From assembly GCA_016868055.1 (NCBI GenBank), contig VGHX01000007.1, positions 1 to 56,008 on the forward strand: DNA of 56,008 nucleotides, in the 5' to 3' direction. How positions within the stretch are numbered: position 1 is the first letter of the stretch; each line of letters begins with the position of its first letter. The notes beneath the pieces were generated by a model that saw only the letters and a list, made by a program, of their open reading frames with translations, was not told the DNA's origin and ran no database searches. Both the position numbers and the translations under genes were made by a program. This stretch comes from Betaproteobacteria bacterium. GTDB taxonomy: Bacteria > Pseudomonadota > Gammaproteobacteria > Burkholderiales > Burkholderiaceae_D. Shown here one piece after another: positions 9,598 through 20,730 of the stretch.

Positions 9598-9995
9598 TGA
9601 ATAGCAACGACACACCTTGCCCTTGCGGCGGCAAACAGATTCACACCTGCTGCGGGCCTTTTCTGGCCGGTACCGCCGTCGCCGATACGCCTGAAAAATT
9701 AATGCGTCCGCGTTACAGCGCGTATGTCACGGGCGCGGAAGACTACTTGAAGGCTACCTGGCATCCGTCGACACGCCCGCAAGATACCGTTACCGACCCA
9801 TCGATGAAATGGCTGGGGCTCGACGTGAAATCAGTCACGCAAGAGGCTGATCAAGGTACGGTGAGCTTTATCGCGCGCTGTCGTGTCGCTGGCAAAGGCC
9901 ATCGCTTGCAGGAAACCAGTCGCTTCATTCGAGAAGACGGGCTCTGGTTTTATGTCGACGGTGAATTTGAAAAGCCATCCTCTGATAAATCGTAA
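9597..9995 (+). CDS. YchJ-like protein with an N-terminal SEC-C zinc motif
   Basis: A 132-residue protein. Residues 8-19 carry CPCGG...HTCC, the SEC-C zinc-binding motif, followed by the YchJ/UPF0225 core (LMRPRYSAYVTG, YLKATWHPSTR, FIARCRVAG, GLWFYVDGE). Unlike enterobacterial YchJ it has no second C-terminal SEC-C motif. The function of the family is not established. The start codon overlaps the last base of the preceding stop (TAATG), so translation is coupled. It is a passenger of the catabolic operon with no obvious metabolic role. Confidence 0.85.
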   Translation: MNSNDTPCPCGGKQIHTCCGPFLAGTAVADTPEKLMRPRYSAYVTGAEDYLKATWHPSTRPQDTVTDPSMKWLGLDVKSVTQEADQGTVSFIARCRVAGKGHRLQETSRFIREDGLWFYVDGEFEKPSSDKS

Positions 9996-10010
9996 ACGGA
10001 GACAGCGCAG

Positions 10011-11618
10011 ATGCCGGTGATTGAATCCAAGCTGAACTCGCGCTCGCCGGAGTTCGTGGCCAATGCGGCCGCGATGCAGGCGCTGGTGGATGATTTGCGT
10101 GCGCACTGCGAGCGTATTGCATTGGGCGGTGGTGCGGAGGCGCGTGCCAAGCATGTTGCGCGCGGCAAGTTGCTGCCCCGCGAGCGGGTGAATCAGCTGC
10201 TGGACCCCGGCACGCCTTTTCTCGAATTCTCCCAACTCGCCGCATTCGACATGTATGACAATGCCGCCCCAGCTGCGGGTGTCATCGCCGGCATCGGTCG
10301 CGTCAACGGGCAGGAGTGCGTGATTGTTTGTAATGACGCTACCGTCAAGGGCGGTACGTATTACCCGATGTCGGTCAAGAAGCATTTGCGCGCGCAGGAA
10401 ATCGCGCAGCAAAACAACCTGCCGTGTATTTATCTGGTGGATTCGGGTGGCGCTAATCTTCCGAATCAGGATGATGTGTTTCCCGATCGTGATCATTTCG
10501 GCCGAATTTTTTTCAATCAGGCCACCATGTCGGCGCAGGGCATACCGCAGATCGCCGTGGTGATGGGTTCATGTACGGCAGGGGGCGCGTATGTGCCGGC
10601 CATGAGCGATGAGTCCATCATCGTCAAGAATCAGGGCACGATTTTTCTGGGTGGCCCGCCGCTGGTGAAAGCCGCCACAGGCGAAGTGGTCAGCGCTGAA
10701 GATTTGGGTGGTGGTGATGTGCATACGCGCTTGTCGGGTGTTGTCGATCATTTGGCGCAAGACGATACGCATGCACTGGCAATCGCCCGCAGTATTGTGG
10801 GTAATCTGAATCGCAGCAAACCGCAATCGCTCGCCTTGCGTGAGCCCGTCGCGCCGAAATATGAGCCCAGCGATATTTACGGCGTGATTCCTACCGACAC
10901 ACGTAAGCCGTTTGATGTGCGTGAGGTGATCGCACGGTTTGTGGATGGTAGTGAGTTCGATGAGTTCAAAGCGCGTTTTGGTAGCACACTGGTGTGCGGA
11001 TTTGCGCATTTGTATGGCATGCCGATCGGTATTGTGGCCAACAATGGCATCTTGTTTTCGGAATCAGCACTGAAAGGCGCGCACTTCATCGAGCTGTGCT
11101 GTCAGCGCAAAATCCCTCTCGTATTTTTGCAGAACATCACCGGCTTCATGGTGGGTCGAAAATACGAGAACGAAGGTATTGCGCGCCACGGCGCGAAGAT
11201 GGTGACTGCGGTTGCAACAGCGCAGGTGCCGAAATTTACCGTCATTATTGGCGGCAGCTTTGGTGCAGGTAATTACGGCATGTGCGGGCGTGCGTTTGGC
11301 CCGCGCATGTTGTGGATGTGGCCGAATGCGCGTATCTCGGTGATGGGGGGTGAGCAGGCGGCCTCCGTCCTCGCAACCGTCAGGCGCGATGGTATCGAAG
11401 CCAAGGACGGCCATTGGAGCGCGGAAGACGAGGAGCAGTTTAAAGCACCGATTCGTGCGCAGTATGAGCATCAAGGCCATCCGTATTACGCCAGTGCTCG
11501 GCTGTGGGATGACGGCGTGATTGATCCGGCGGATACGCGCATGGTGCTGGCGCTGGGTTTGTCAGCGGCGCTCAATGCGCCGATTGCCGATACCAAGTTC
11601 GGCCTGTTCCGGATGTAA
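10011..11618 (+). CDS. liuB: Methylcrotonoyl-CoA carboxylase, carboxyltransferase (beta) subunit
   Basis: A 535-residue carboxyltransferase of the biotin-dependent acyl-CoA carboxylase family, the usual length for MCC-beta. It moves CO2 from biotin to 3-methylcrotonyl-CoA. Signature segments are [23 protein letters not shown] near the N-terminus, [18 protein letters not shown] in the acyl-CoA site, and [17 protein letters not shown] in the biotin site, with [11 protein letters not shown] towards the end. GGAG lies before the ATG. It works with LiuD; the two genes are separated by a bioA-like gene rather than by liuC. Propionyl- or geranyl-CoA carboxylase subunits are alternatives, but the liu context favours MCC. 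Confidence 0.93.
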   Translation: MPVIESKLNSRSPEFVANAAAMQALVDDLRAHCERIALGGGAEARAKHVARGKLLPRERVNQLLDPGTPFLEFSQLAAFDMYDNAAPAAGVIAGIGRVNGQECVIVCNDATVKGGTYYPMSVKKHLRAQEIAQQNNLPCIYLVDSGGANLPNQDDVFPDRDHFGRIFFNQATMSAQGIPQIAVVMGSCTAGGAYVPAMSDESIIVKNQGTIFLGGPPLVKAATGEVVSAEDLGGGDVHTRLSGVVDHLAQDDTHALAIARSIVGNLNRSKPQSLALREPVAPKYEPSDIYGVIPTDTRKPFDVREVIARFVDGSEFDEFKARFGSTLVCGFAHLYGMPIGIVANNGILFSESALKGAHFIELCCQRKIPLVFLQNITGFMVGRKYENEGIARHGAKMVTAVATAQVPKFTVIIGGSFGAGNYGMCGRAFGPRMLWMWPNARISVMGGEQAASVLATVRRDGIEAKDGHWSAEDEEQFKAPIRAQYEHQGHPYYASARLWDDGVIDPADTRMVLALGLSAALNAPIADTKFGLFRM

Positions 11619-11629
11619 GTCACGATCCG

Positions 11630-12949
11630 ATGAATTCCAACGTCAACGCGGATTGGGTAACGCGTAGTCTTGCCAGTGTCTGGCACCGCTGCACCCAGAT
11701 GCAGCATCACGAGACGCTGCCGCTGATGGCGATTAGTCATGGTAAGGGAGCATGGCTGTTCGACTATGAAGGCAACCGCTATCTGGATGCGGTGAGTTCA
11801 TGGTGGGTCAATCTGTTTGGTCATGCCAACCCACGCATTAACGCCGCGCTCACTGATCAGCTGGAAAAGCTCGAGCATGCAATGCTGGCCGGCTTTACCC
11901 ATGCGCCTGTTGTCGAGCTATCGGAACGGCTTGCAGCGAAAACCAATCACGCGCTGGGCCACTGTTTCTTCGCTTCGGATGGTGCATCTGCGGTCGAGAT
12001 TGCGCTGAAGATGAGTTTTCATGCCTGGCGTAATGTCGGGCAGTCGCACAAGCAGGAATTTGTTTGTCTAACCGGCAGCTACCACGGCGAAACCGTTGGC
12101 GCACTCGGTGTGACCGATGTGCCGCTGTTCACCGAGGCCTATGGCGGCATGTATCGCCGGGCCCATGGGGTAGCGTCACCTGCTGCTGTCGGAGAGGCAG
12201 AGGCCTTGATTGCGATGCGCACGCTACTGGCGCGTCGCGCGGGTCAGATTGCCGCGGTGATTGTCGAGCCTTTGGTGCAATGCGCGGGCGGCATGGCGAT
12301 GTATGAGGCGAGTTATCTCACCCAGTTGCGCGATCTATGCGATGAGTTTTCAGTACATCTGATCGCCGACGAAATCGCGGTTGGTTGTGGCCGCACCGGG
12401 AGTTTCTTCGCTTGTGAGCAAGCAGCCATATGGCCTGATTTCATGTGTCTCTCGAAGGGCATCAGCGGCGGCTATTTGCCTTTGTCATTAGTGATGACAA
12501 CGGATCAGATTTACCAAGCTTTCTATCACCCGGATGTCAGCCGCGCTTTCTTGCATTCGCGCTCCTATACCGGCAACCCTTTGGCGTGTCGTGCGGCCTT
12601 GGTGACGCTGGATATTTTTGATCAAGACGATGTGCTTTCAAAAAACTGTGAGCGTGCAAAAAAGTTGGGCGAAGCGCTGGCGAGAGTGGCCGGCCATTCG
12701 AACGTCAGAAACGCGCGGCAGACCGGCATGATCTGCGCGTTTGATGTCACACCGGAGCTCGCCGAGGGTTTCTCGCGACGATTTTTTGCGGAGGCTCTGA
12801 AGCTGGGTGTTTTGCTTCGCCCGATTGGTGCGACCGTGTACTGGATGCCGCCATTCATCGTGTCAGATGAAGAGATTACGTTATTGAGTGATGTGACGTT
12901 AGCGGTGTTAAACAAAGTTGCCGGGGTCAGTGAGCTTTCACAAGAATGA
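11630..12949 (+). CDS. bioA: Adenosylmethionine-8-amino-7-oxononanoate aminotransferase (BioA-like)
   Basis: A 439-residue class III PLP aminotransferase. Features match BioA: AVSSWWVNLFGHANPRI near the N-terminus (the SSWW segment is typical), FFASDGASAVEIALK, LTGSYHGETVGALGVTD, ADEIAVGCGRTG, and the PLP lysine in CLSKGISGGYLPL at residue 276. BioA transfers an amino group from S-adenosylmethionine to KAPA to give DAPA in biotin synthesis. It sits between the two subunits of a biotin-dependent carboxylase and 11 bases after liuB, so supplying cofactor for LiuD is a reasonable inference. No other bio gene is present in the window. Confidence 0.85.
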   Translation: MNSNVNADWVTRSLASVWHRCTQMQHHETLPLMAISHGKGAWLFDYEGNRYLDAVSSWWVNLFGHANPRINAALTDQLEKLEHAMLAGFTHAPVVELSERLAAKTNHALGHCFFASDGASAVEIALKMSFHAWRNVGQSHKQEFVCLTGSYHGETVGALGVTDVPLFTEAYGGMYRRAHGVASPAAVGEAEALIAMRTLLARRAGQIAAVIVEPLVQCAGGMAMYEASYLTQLRDLCDEFSVHLIADEIAVGCGRTGSFFACEQAAIWPDFMCLSKGISGGYLPLSLVMTTDQIYQAFYHPDVSRAFLHSRSYTGNPLACRAALVTLDIFDQDDVLSKNCERAKKLGEALARVAGHSNVRNARQTGMICAFDVTPELAEGFSRRFFAEALKLGVLLRPIGATVYWMPPFIVSDEEITLLSDVTLAVLNKVAGVSELSQE

Positions 12950-12968
12950 AATAACCGGGACAGACAGC

Positions 12969-14951
<1,983 letters not shown>

Positions 14952-14952
14952 G

Positions 14953-15873
14953 ATGCACCTGCCAACGCACGTCAAGCTAGTTGAGGTAGGCCCGCGTGAT
15001 GGCTTACAAAACGAAAAACAAACCATTTCGCTAGACATCAAGCGCGAGCTGGTGAATCGCTTAGCTGATGCAGGTTTACCGAATATCGAAGCAGCGTCAT
15101 TTGTTTCGCCCAAGTGGGTGCCGCAAATGGCGACATCAACCGAGCTGATGGCGAGCATTGATCGTCATCCGGGCACGTTGTATTCAGCCTTGGTACCGAA
15201 CATGAAAGGTTTTGAAGCAGCGCTCGCAGCGCGCGCTGATGAGGTGGTGATTTTTGGTGCTGCATCGGAAGCCTTCTCGCAAAAAAATATCAATTGCTCG
15301 ATCGCTGAATCAATTGAACGCTTCCGTGAGGTGGCTATTGCTGCCACATCAAACGGCTTAAGGCTACGTGGCAGTATCAGCTGCGCCCTTGGCTGCCCGT
15401 ATCAGGGCGAGGTGAATCCTGAATCGGTGGTTGATGTAGTAAAACGCATGCGTGATCTTGGTTGTGATGAGATTGATATCGCCGACACCATTGGTGTGGG
15501 TACCGCAGCCAAGGTGCAGCGCGTATTTGAGCAGGTGGCTAAGGAATATCCATTGACGCAGCTGGCCGGCCATTTTCATGACACCTACGGCCAAGCTTTA
15601 ACCAATATTTACGCAGCATTGACGATGGGCGTACGTATTTTTCATGCGTCGGTTGCTGGCTTGGGCGGATGTCCTTATGCAAAAGGCGCAACAGGCAACG
15701 TGGCAACAGAGGACGTGTTGTATCTTCTCGATGGTCTGGGTATTTCTACGGGAGTCGATATCAATGCGGTCGTCGATGCAGGGCAATTTATTTCACAACA
15801 TCTTGGTCGCTCATCGACCAGTCGTGCGGGTAATGCAATTACTGCGCGGCGCGCTTCGGAGCTTGCTACATGA
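14953..15873 (+). CDS. liuE: Hydroxymethylglutaryl-CoA lyase
   Basis: A 306-residue TIM-barrel lyase that cleaves HMG-CoA to acetoacetate and acetyl-CoA, the last dedicated step of leucine degradation. VKLVEVGPRDGLQNEK at the N-terminus carries the metal and catalytic residues. ISCALGCPYQG and HFHDTYGQAL supply the remaining metal ligands, and GLGGCPYAKGATGNVATED is the lyase signature with the catalytic cysteine. The ATG is two bases after the liuD stop. The step that makes HMG-CoA (LiuC hydratase) is not encoded in the operon. Confidence 0.95.
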   Translation: MHLPTHVKLVEVGPRDGLQNEKQTISLDIKRELVNRLADAGLPNIEAASFVSPKWVPQMATSTELMASIDRHPGTLYSALVPNMKGFEAALAARADEVVIFGAASEAFSQKNINCSIAESIERFREVAIAATSNGLRLRGSISCALGCPYQGEVNPESVVDVVKRMRDLGCDEIDIADTIGVGTAAKVQRVFEQVAKEYPLTQLAGHFHDTYGQALTNIYAALTMGVRIFHASVAGLGGCPYAKGATGNVATEDVLYLLDGLGISTGVDINAVVDAGQFISQHLGRSSTSRAGNAITARRASELAT

Positions 15874-16301
15874 AAGACACCCTGAAACCCGGCCTTCGTT
15901 TCGAATGGCAGACAACGATTCCGCCACGCTCTGCGGTTCCTGCTTTGTATGGCGAGCATATCGAGTTTGCGCGCGATATGCCGGAAGTTTTAGCGACAGG
16001 CTACATGGTGGGTTTAATGGAGCTTGCCTGCGCACGCGCCATCATGCCCTACATGGATTGGCCAACCGAGCAGAGTCTGGGAACGCATGTCAGCTTCTCG
16101 CATCTGGCCGCTACGCCACCCGGTATGACGATGACCGTTCGCGGCGAGTTGATTGCGGTCGAAGGGCGTCGATTGCGATTTCGCGTCGAGGCTTGGGATG
16201 GTCACGACAAGATCAGCGAGGGCGAGCATGAGCGCGCGGTCATCATCACCGACAAGTTCAACGCCAAGCTCGACGAAAAGAAGCAGCGCGCGCAAAGCTA
16301 A
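15870..16301 (+). CDS. Hotdog-fold acyl-CoA thioesterase, FlK-like
   Basis: A 143-residue single hotdog domain. Segments such as GYMVGLMELACARAIMPYMD, SLGTHVSFSHLAATPPGMTMTV and RRLRFRVEAWDGHDKISEGEHERAVI resemble the fluoroacetyl-CoA-specific thioesterase family, whose members hydrolyse small acyl-CoAs. The start overlaps the liuE stop (ATGA), so it is translationally coupled to the leucine pathway. A housekeeping role in releasing CoA from dead-end branched intermediates is plausible. The true substrate cannot be read from the sequence. Confidence 0.8.
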   Translation: MKDTLKPGLRFEWQTTIPPRSAVPALYGEHIEFARDMPEVLATGYMVGLMELACARAIMPYMDWPTEQSLGTHVSFSHLAATPPGMTMTVRGELIAVEGRRLRFRVEAWDGHDKISEGEHERAVIITDKFNAKLDEKKQRAQS

Positions 16302-16305
16302 AGCC

Positions 16306-16515
16306 GTGACTGAGGCTCGCCCGGCGTTTGACCCAAGAACGCACAGTGGTCTGCTACCGACGCCGTGTATCGGGGTCTGTGTCATGCATGCGCAAACCGG
16401 GCTTTGCACCGGCTGCTTGCGCACGATCGAAGAAATCATCGAATGGGGCATGGCAACCGAGGAGCGTAAAAGACATATCTGGATCGCGCTTGAGAGCCGT
16501 CGAACACAAACCTAG
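16306..16515 (+). CDS. DUF1289 cysteine-rich small protein
   Basis: A 69-residue protein from GTG 16306, four bases after the thioesterase stop. It carries PCIGVCVMHAQTGLCTGCLR followed by TIEEIIEWG, the four-cysteine pattern of DUF1289. Family members are probably zinc-binding; their function is unknown. The GTG start is chosen because upstream in-frame starts would overlap most of the thioesterase gene. Confidence 0.8.
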   Translation: MTEARPAFDPRTHSGLLPTPCIGVCVMHAQTGLCTGCLRTIEEIIEWGMATEERKRHIWIALESRRTQT

Positions 16516-16586
16516 ACCGCCACCAAGCCACCCGTACAACACCGACTCATGTATCTCATCTTCAGCGCGACCTACCGACACCTACC

Positions 16587-17507
16587 ATGAAGCTGCAACC
16601 GTCCATGCATGTTCTTGAGCGCGGCTGGCTCTCGTCGAATAATGTGCTGTTCAGCGGCCCGCACCGTACGGTCATTGTCGATACAGGCTATTGCACGCAC
16701 CAGCAGCAAACGCTGGCACTGGTGCAGCACCTGCTGAAAGATCGGCCTTTGGATGCGATCTACAACACCCATCTGCATTCCGATCATTGCGGCGGCAATC
16801 GAATATTGCAGCAGCACTACCCGGCCGTGCTCACCCACGTGCCTGCTGCGGAATTTTCGAGGGTCAATAACTGGTCGCGAATGAAGCCAACATTTGCTGC
16901 AACAGGGCAGCAATGCGAGGAATTTCATGCAGATGGGGCGGTACATCCCGGCGATTTCATTGAAATGGGCGATATGCAGTGGCAAGCCTTGTACGCTGCC
17001 GGACATCATCCTTATGGATATGTACTTTTCAACCGGGCCGATGGCATTCTGATCTCGGCCGATGCGCTGTGGGAGAAAGGTTTCGGCGTCGTGTTTCCTG
17101 CGCTGGATGGCTACGGTGGCTTCAAGGAAGTGCGGGCGACACTCGACCTGATCGATGATCTATCGCCGGCGCTTGTTATTCCAGGGCACGGCCGCCCGTT
17201 CACTGACGTCAAGGCAGCATTACGCGAGGCCTACTCTCGAATCGCTTATTTGGAAGAAGACCCAAAGCGGAACGCGCAGCACGGTATCAAGGTGCTGCTG
17301 AAGTTTTTATTAATGGAGCGCCAGCGCATCAAGCTGACCGAAGTTCCCGAACTGCTTTCCAAGGTGCCGTTGGTTACTGCCGCAAACCGCAACTACATGA
17401 ATTACGGCACGATCTACCTTGCGCATTGGGTGATCACGCAGTTGCGGCGGGCTGGCGCCGCGATCATCGAGAATGAATTCTTAGTCGATAGCGAGCCAAA
17501 TCGCTAA
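16587..17507 (+). CDS. MBL-fold metallo-hydrolase
   Basis: A 306-residue metallo-beta-lactamase-fold protein. The metal motif is THLHSDH at residues 61-67, followed by AAGHHPYGYVLF, GILISADALW (bridging Asp) and PGHGRPF (last His). The helical C-terminal extension of about 80 residues has no recognised motif. It is the last plus-strand gene of this block and lies 71 bases after the DUF1289 gene, so membership of the liu operon is possible but not certain. It is related in fold, but not closely in sequence, to the MBL gene at 2621-3658. Confidence 0.8.
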   Translation: MKLQPSMHVLERGWLSSNNVLFSGPHRTVIVDTGYCTHQQQTLALVQHLLKDRPLDAIYNTHLHSDHCGGNRILQQHYPAVLTHVPAAEFSRVNNWSRMKPTFAATGQQCEEFHADGAVHPGDFIEMGDMQWQALYAAGHHPYGYVLFNRADGILISADALWEKGFGVVFPALDGYGGFKEVRATLDLIDDLSPALVIPGHGRPFTDVKAALREAYSRIAYLEEDPKRNAQHGIKVLLKFLLMERQRIKLTEVPELLSKVPLVTAANRNYMNYGTIYLAHWVITQLRRAGAAIIENEFLVDSEPNR

Positions 17508-17556
17508 AAAATACCTCGCCTCGCTGAACCTGCGTTGATGTAACTGGGTGAGCTGC

Positions 17557-18528
17557 TCAGCGCGGAAATGAAGTGTCCATCACGCGCTGTCGCGCCTCGG
17601 CGTATTCGCGTTTCAAACGCGTGACCACCTCGGCTACAGTGGGCACATCTTCCATCAAGCCCACGCCTTGTCCTGCGCCCCAGATATCACGCCAGGCTTT
17701 GGCGCCGCTGGCGCTGGAGAAGTTCATGCTTGATTTATCAGCTTCAGGCAGATTATCGGGATCAAGCCCGGCGTTCGTGATAGATTTTTTTAGGTAGTTG
17801 CCGTGCACGCCAGTAAACAAATTAGTGTACACGATATCGGCTGCGCTTGATTCGACAATAGCTTGTCGGTAGCCCTCACTGGTATTGGCCTCTTGTGTCG
17901 CTAACCAGCGCGAGCCGATGTAGGCAAAATCAGCACCCATCGCTTGTGCCGCAAGAATGGCGTCACCATTAGCGATCGAGCCGGACAAGGCGATAGGGCC
18001 ATCGAAGAACTTGCGCACCTCGCCCACCAGCGCGAACGGTGACAGCCCACCCGCATGCCCGCCCGCGCCGGAGGCTACCAAAATCAAGCCATCAACTCCA
18101 GCCTCAAGCGCTTTGTGCGCGTGACGGATAGAGATCACATCGTGCAGAACGACACCGCCGTAGCTATGAATCGCTTCCAGCATTTCTTTGGGTGGCGCAC
18201 GTAACGAAGAGATGATGACCGGAACCCGGTGCTTGACGCAGACTTCAACATCGTGCGCCAGCCTATCGTTTGATTGGTGCACGATCTGGTTCACCGCAAT
18301 CGGACCGATCACTGCGTCCGGATGGGCAGCGCGGTGCTGCGAGAGCGCTTGCTCAATTTGTTGCAGCCATTGATCCAGCATCTCGGCGGGGCGCGCGTTC
18401 AGGGCCGGGAATGACCCGACCACGCCTGCTTTGCACTGCTCGATGACCAGTGCCGGACAGCTGGCGATGAATAAGGGCGCACCGATCACGGGCAAACTCA
18501 GATGCTGCAGGGCGGCGGGCAAGCGCAT
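17557..18528 (-). CDS. Nitronate monooxygenase family flavoprotein
   Basis: A 323-residue FMN TIM-barrel protein. PVIGAPLFIASCPALVIEQCKAGVVGSFPA at the N-terminus is typical of the NMO/2-nitropropane dioxygenase family. LILVASGAGGHAGGLSPFALV carries the conserved GAGGHAGG phosphate/active-site segment, and FDGPIALSGSIANG follows. It oxidises alkyl nitronates in characterised members, but many homologues have unknown substrates. It is the last gene of the minus-strand importer/ligase unit, 18 bases after the PaaK-like gene. Confidence 0.88.
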   Translation of the reverse strand: MRLPAALQHLSLPVIGAPLFIASCPALVIEQCKAGVVGSFPALNARPAEMLDQWLQQIEQALSQHRAAHPDAVIGPIAVNQIVHQSNDRLAHDVEVCVKHRVPVIISSLRAPPKEMLEAIHSYGGVVLHDVISIRHAHKALEAGVDGLILVASGAGGHAGGLSPFALVGEVRKFFDGPIALSGSIANGDAILAAQAMGADFAYIGSRWLATQEANTSEGYRQAIVESSAADIVYTNLFTGVHGNYLKKSITNAGLDPDNLPEADKSSMNFSSASGAKAWRDIWGAGQGVGLMEDVPTVAEVVTRLKREYAEARQRVMDTSFPR

Positions 18529-18546
18529 GTCACGACTCCATGATGA

Positions 18547-19800
18547 TTATTGATAACTACGCGCGTCTTCGATCACCTTGCCATCATTCGGCAAGCTACC
18601 AACAGCTTGTAGCTTTACATCGCCGCGCAGCTTGGTGACATCACGAATTGAGGCAATGATGGCCTCGACTTCCGGTAGTGACGCATCCACATGCTCAACC
18701 TCGCAGTGCAGGGTCATCTCGTCATTGGCCATTTCGCCTGATACAACGAGGCGCGCTTTTTTGATGATCGGGTGGCGCTTGACGATATCCGCGATTTGCG
18801 AGGGATGGACGAACATAGCGCGCACTTTGATGGTTTGATCAGCGCGTCCCATCCAGCCTTTGATGCGGGTGTTGGTGCGGCCACATGGAGATACACCGCC
18901 CATCACTGCCGACATATCGCCGGTCGCGAACCGGATCAGCGGGTAGTCGGGATTGAACGAGGTGATCACAATCTCGCCGACCTCGCCATCTGCCACCGGA
19001 TCACCGGTGCCAGGCCGCACAATCTCCAGCAGCAGCGTCTCATCCAGCACCATACCCGGATTTACTTTGCTATCGGTGAGAGTCTCATAGGCGATGTTGC
19101 CGATATCAGCCGAGCCATAGGTTTGCAGTACGAACGGCACACCATGCTCATTCAGCCATTGCCGCAAGGAGGGCGGCAGCGCTTCGGCACCCACTAGTGC
19201 CATCTGTAGCGAAGAAATATCCGCGCCCATTTCCTGTGCTTTTTCGATGATGATTTTTAAGAAGGAGGGCGTGCCGACATAGACCTTTGGTCTAACTAAT
19301 TGCATTGCCTGTACCTGCATCTCGGTCTGCCCACTACCGGCAGGAATGACCGGGCAGCCCAAATGCGCAGCGCCGCCTTCTACCATCAAGCCTGCCGGTG
19401 TGAAGTGATAGGCAAAACAATTTTGGATCAGGTCACCGCGTCGCACACCGAGCGCATGCAAAGGCCGCGCGTAGCGCCACCAGTCAGCGCCGCGGCCCTC
19501 AGGATCAAAAATCGGACCGGGCGACATGAAGATGCGCGATAGCTGCGCGGTGGGTGTCGTGTTCAGCCCACCGAAGGGTGGTTTGGTCTGCTGCAGCTCT
19601 TTCAGCGAAGACTTTCGGGTCACCGGCAACTGCGCTAGCGCCGCGCGGTTGTTGATGTCGCCCGCGTTCACACCCCGCAAGATATCTGACCATCCGGGCG
19701 CTTGCAGCGCGCGCGTTAGCAGCGACGGAAGCGCAGCAAACAGCGCCTGTTCACGCGCCGAAGGATCATTGGACTCGAGAGAGTCATAAAGCTCAGCCAT
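18547..19800 (-). CDS. Phenylacetate-CoA ligase family (PaaK-like) AMP-forming ligase
   Basis: A 417-residue AMP-forming ligase. The sequence RIFMSPGPIFDPEG stands where PaaK proteins have the nucleotide loop; VYVGTPSFLKIIIE, FVLQTYGSADIGNIAYE (adenylation A5-like) and PLIRFATGDMS follow, with a C-terminal domain ending in SLPNDGKVIEDAR. Length is that of PaaK, shorter than typical acyl-CoA synthetases. An aryl or arylacetyl acid substrate is possible. It lies downstream of livF with about 100 bases between, and is probably part of the same unit as the importer. Confidence 0.82.
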   Translation of the reverse strand: MAELYDSLESNDPSAREQALFAALPSLLTRALQAPGWSDILRGVNAGDINNRAALAQLPVTRKSSLKELQQTKPPFGGLNTTPTAQLSRIFMSPGPIFDPEGRGADWWRYARPLHALGVRRGDLIQNCFAYHFTPAGLMVEGGAAHLGCPVIPAGSGQTEMQVQAMQLVRPKVYVGTPSFLKIIIEKAQEMGADISSLQMALVGAEALPPSLRQWLNEHGVPFVLQTYGSADIGNIAYETLTDSKVNPGMVLDETLLLEIVRPGTGDPVADGEVGEIVITSFNPDYPLIRFATGDMSAVMGGVSPCGRTNTRIKGWMGRADQTIKVRAMFVHPSQIADIVKRHPIIKKARLVVSGEMANDEMTLHCEVEHVDASLPEVEAIIASIRDVTKLRGDVKLQAVGSLPNDGKVIEDARSYQ

Positions 19801-19901
19801 GGTGTCTCCAAGAATGCGCTAGTGTCGGCGCGCAAGCCGCCGCCGGAGGTATAAAAACACGCGCTTAAACTATGCAAGTGGGGTTTGGCAGCGGCTACCG
19901 A

Positions 19902-20711
19902 TCAGGCTAGCCAGCGCTTGCGGCGACGATAAAACTTCATGTCGCGGAAGCTCTTGCGTCCTGCGCCAGAAACGCCAAGATAAAACTCTTTCACGTCTTC
20001 ATTCGTCGCCAGTTCGCTTGCTTCACCTTCCATCACGACGCGACCGTTTTCCAGGATATAGCCGAAATCTGCGTAGCGCAGCGCGACAGTCGTGTTTTGT
20101 TCTGCCAGCAGAAAAGACACCTGCTCGCGCTTGTTGAGGTCACGCACGATTTCGAAAATTTCTTCAACAATCTGAGGCGCTAAACCCATCGAGGGCTCGT
20201 CAAGCAGAATCATGGTCGGCTTGCCCATCAGCGCTCGGCCTATCGCGCACATCTGCTGCTCGCCGCCCGAGGTATATCCTGCGAGCGAGGTGCGGCGCTG
20301 CTTCAGACGCGGAAAATAGTGATACACCCGCTCCAGTTCCTCTTTGAGCTGGGCGCGGCCGAGCTTACGGGTGTACGCCCCGGTCAATAAATTTTCTTCG
20401 ATTGTCAGGTGACCAAAGCAGTGACGTCCTTCCATGACTTGCGACAGGCCGCGTTTGACCAGCGCGTTCGGCGTTAGCTGATCAATACGCTCGCCATTGA
20501 ATTCCACACTGCCCTTGGTCACATCGCCGCGCTCGCCACGGAGCAAGGTGGAGATCGATTTCAGCGTGGTGGATTTACCAGCGCCGTTGGCACCCATCAG
20601 CGCGACGATTTTGCCGCGCGGGACTGACAACGAGACACCCTTCAGCACCAAGATGACGTGGTCGTAAATCACCTCGATGTTGTTGACGGTGAGGATGGAA
20701 GGAGTGCTCAT
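19902..20711 (-). CDS. ABC transporter ATP-binding protein, LivF family
   Basis: A 269-residue ATPase of the branched-chain amino acid (HAAT) uptake family. Walker A GANGAGKST, Q-loop region SQVMEGRHCFGHLTIEENL, signature TSGGEQQM and Walker B MILLDEPSMGLAP are all present. The C-terminus is longer and more basic than usual (RKSFRDMKFYRRRKRWLA). With the adjacent binding protein, two permeases and LivG-like ATPase it makes a complete importer. Confidence 0.9.
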   Translation of the reverse strand: MSTPSILTVNNIEVIYDHVILVLKGVSLSVPRGKIVALMGANGAGKSTTLKSISTLLRGERGDVTKGSVEFNGERIDQLTPNALVKRGLSQVMEGRHCFGHLTIEENLLTGAYTRKLGRAQLKEELERVYHYFPRLKQRRTSLAGYTSGGEQQMCAIGRALMGKPTMILLDEPSMGLAPQIVEEIFEIVRDLNKREQVSFLLAEQNTTVALRYADFGYILENGRVVMEGEASELATNEDVKEFYLGVSGAGRKSFRDMKFYRRRKRWLA

Positions 20712-20730
20712 GTCAGTCGCGCTGTTGTGA

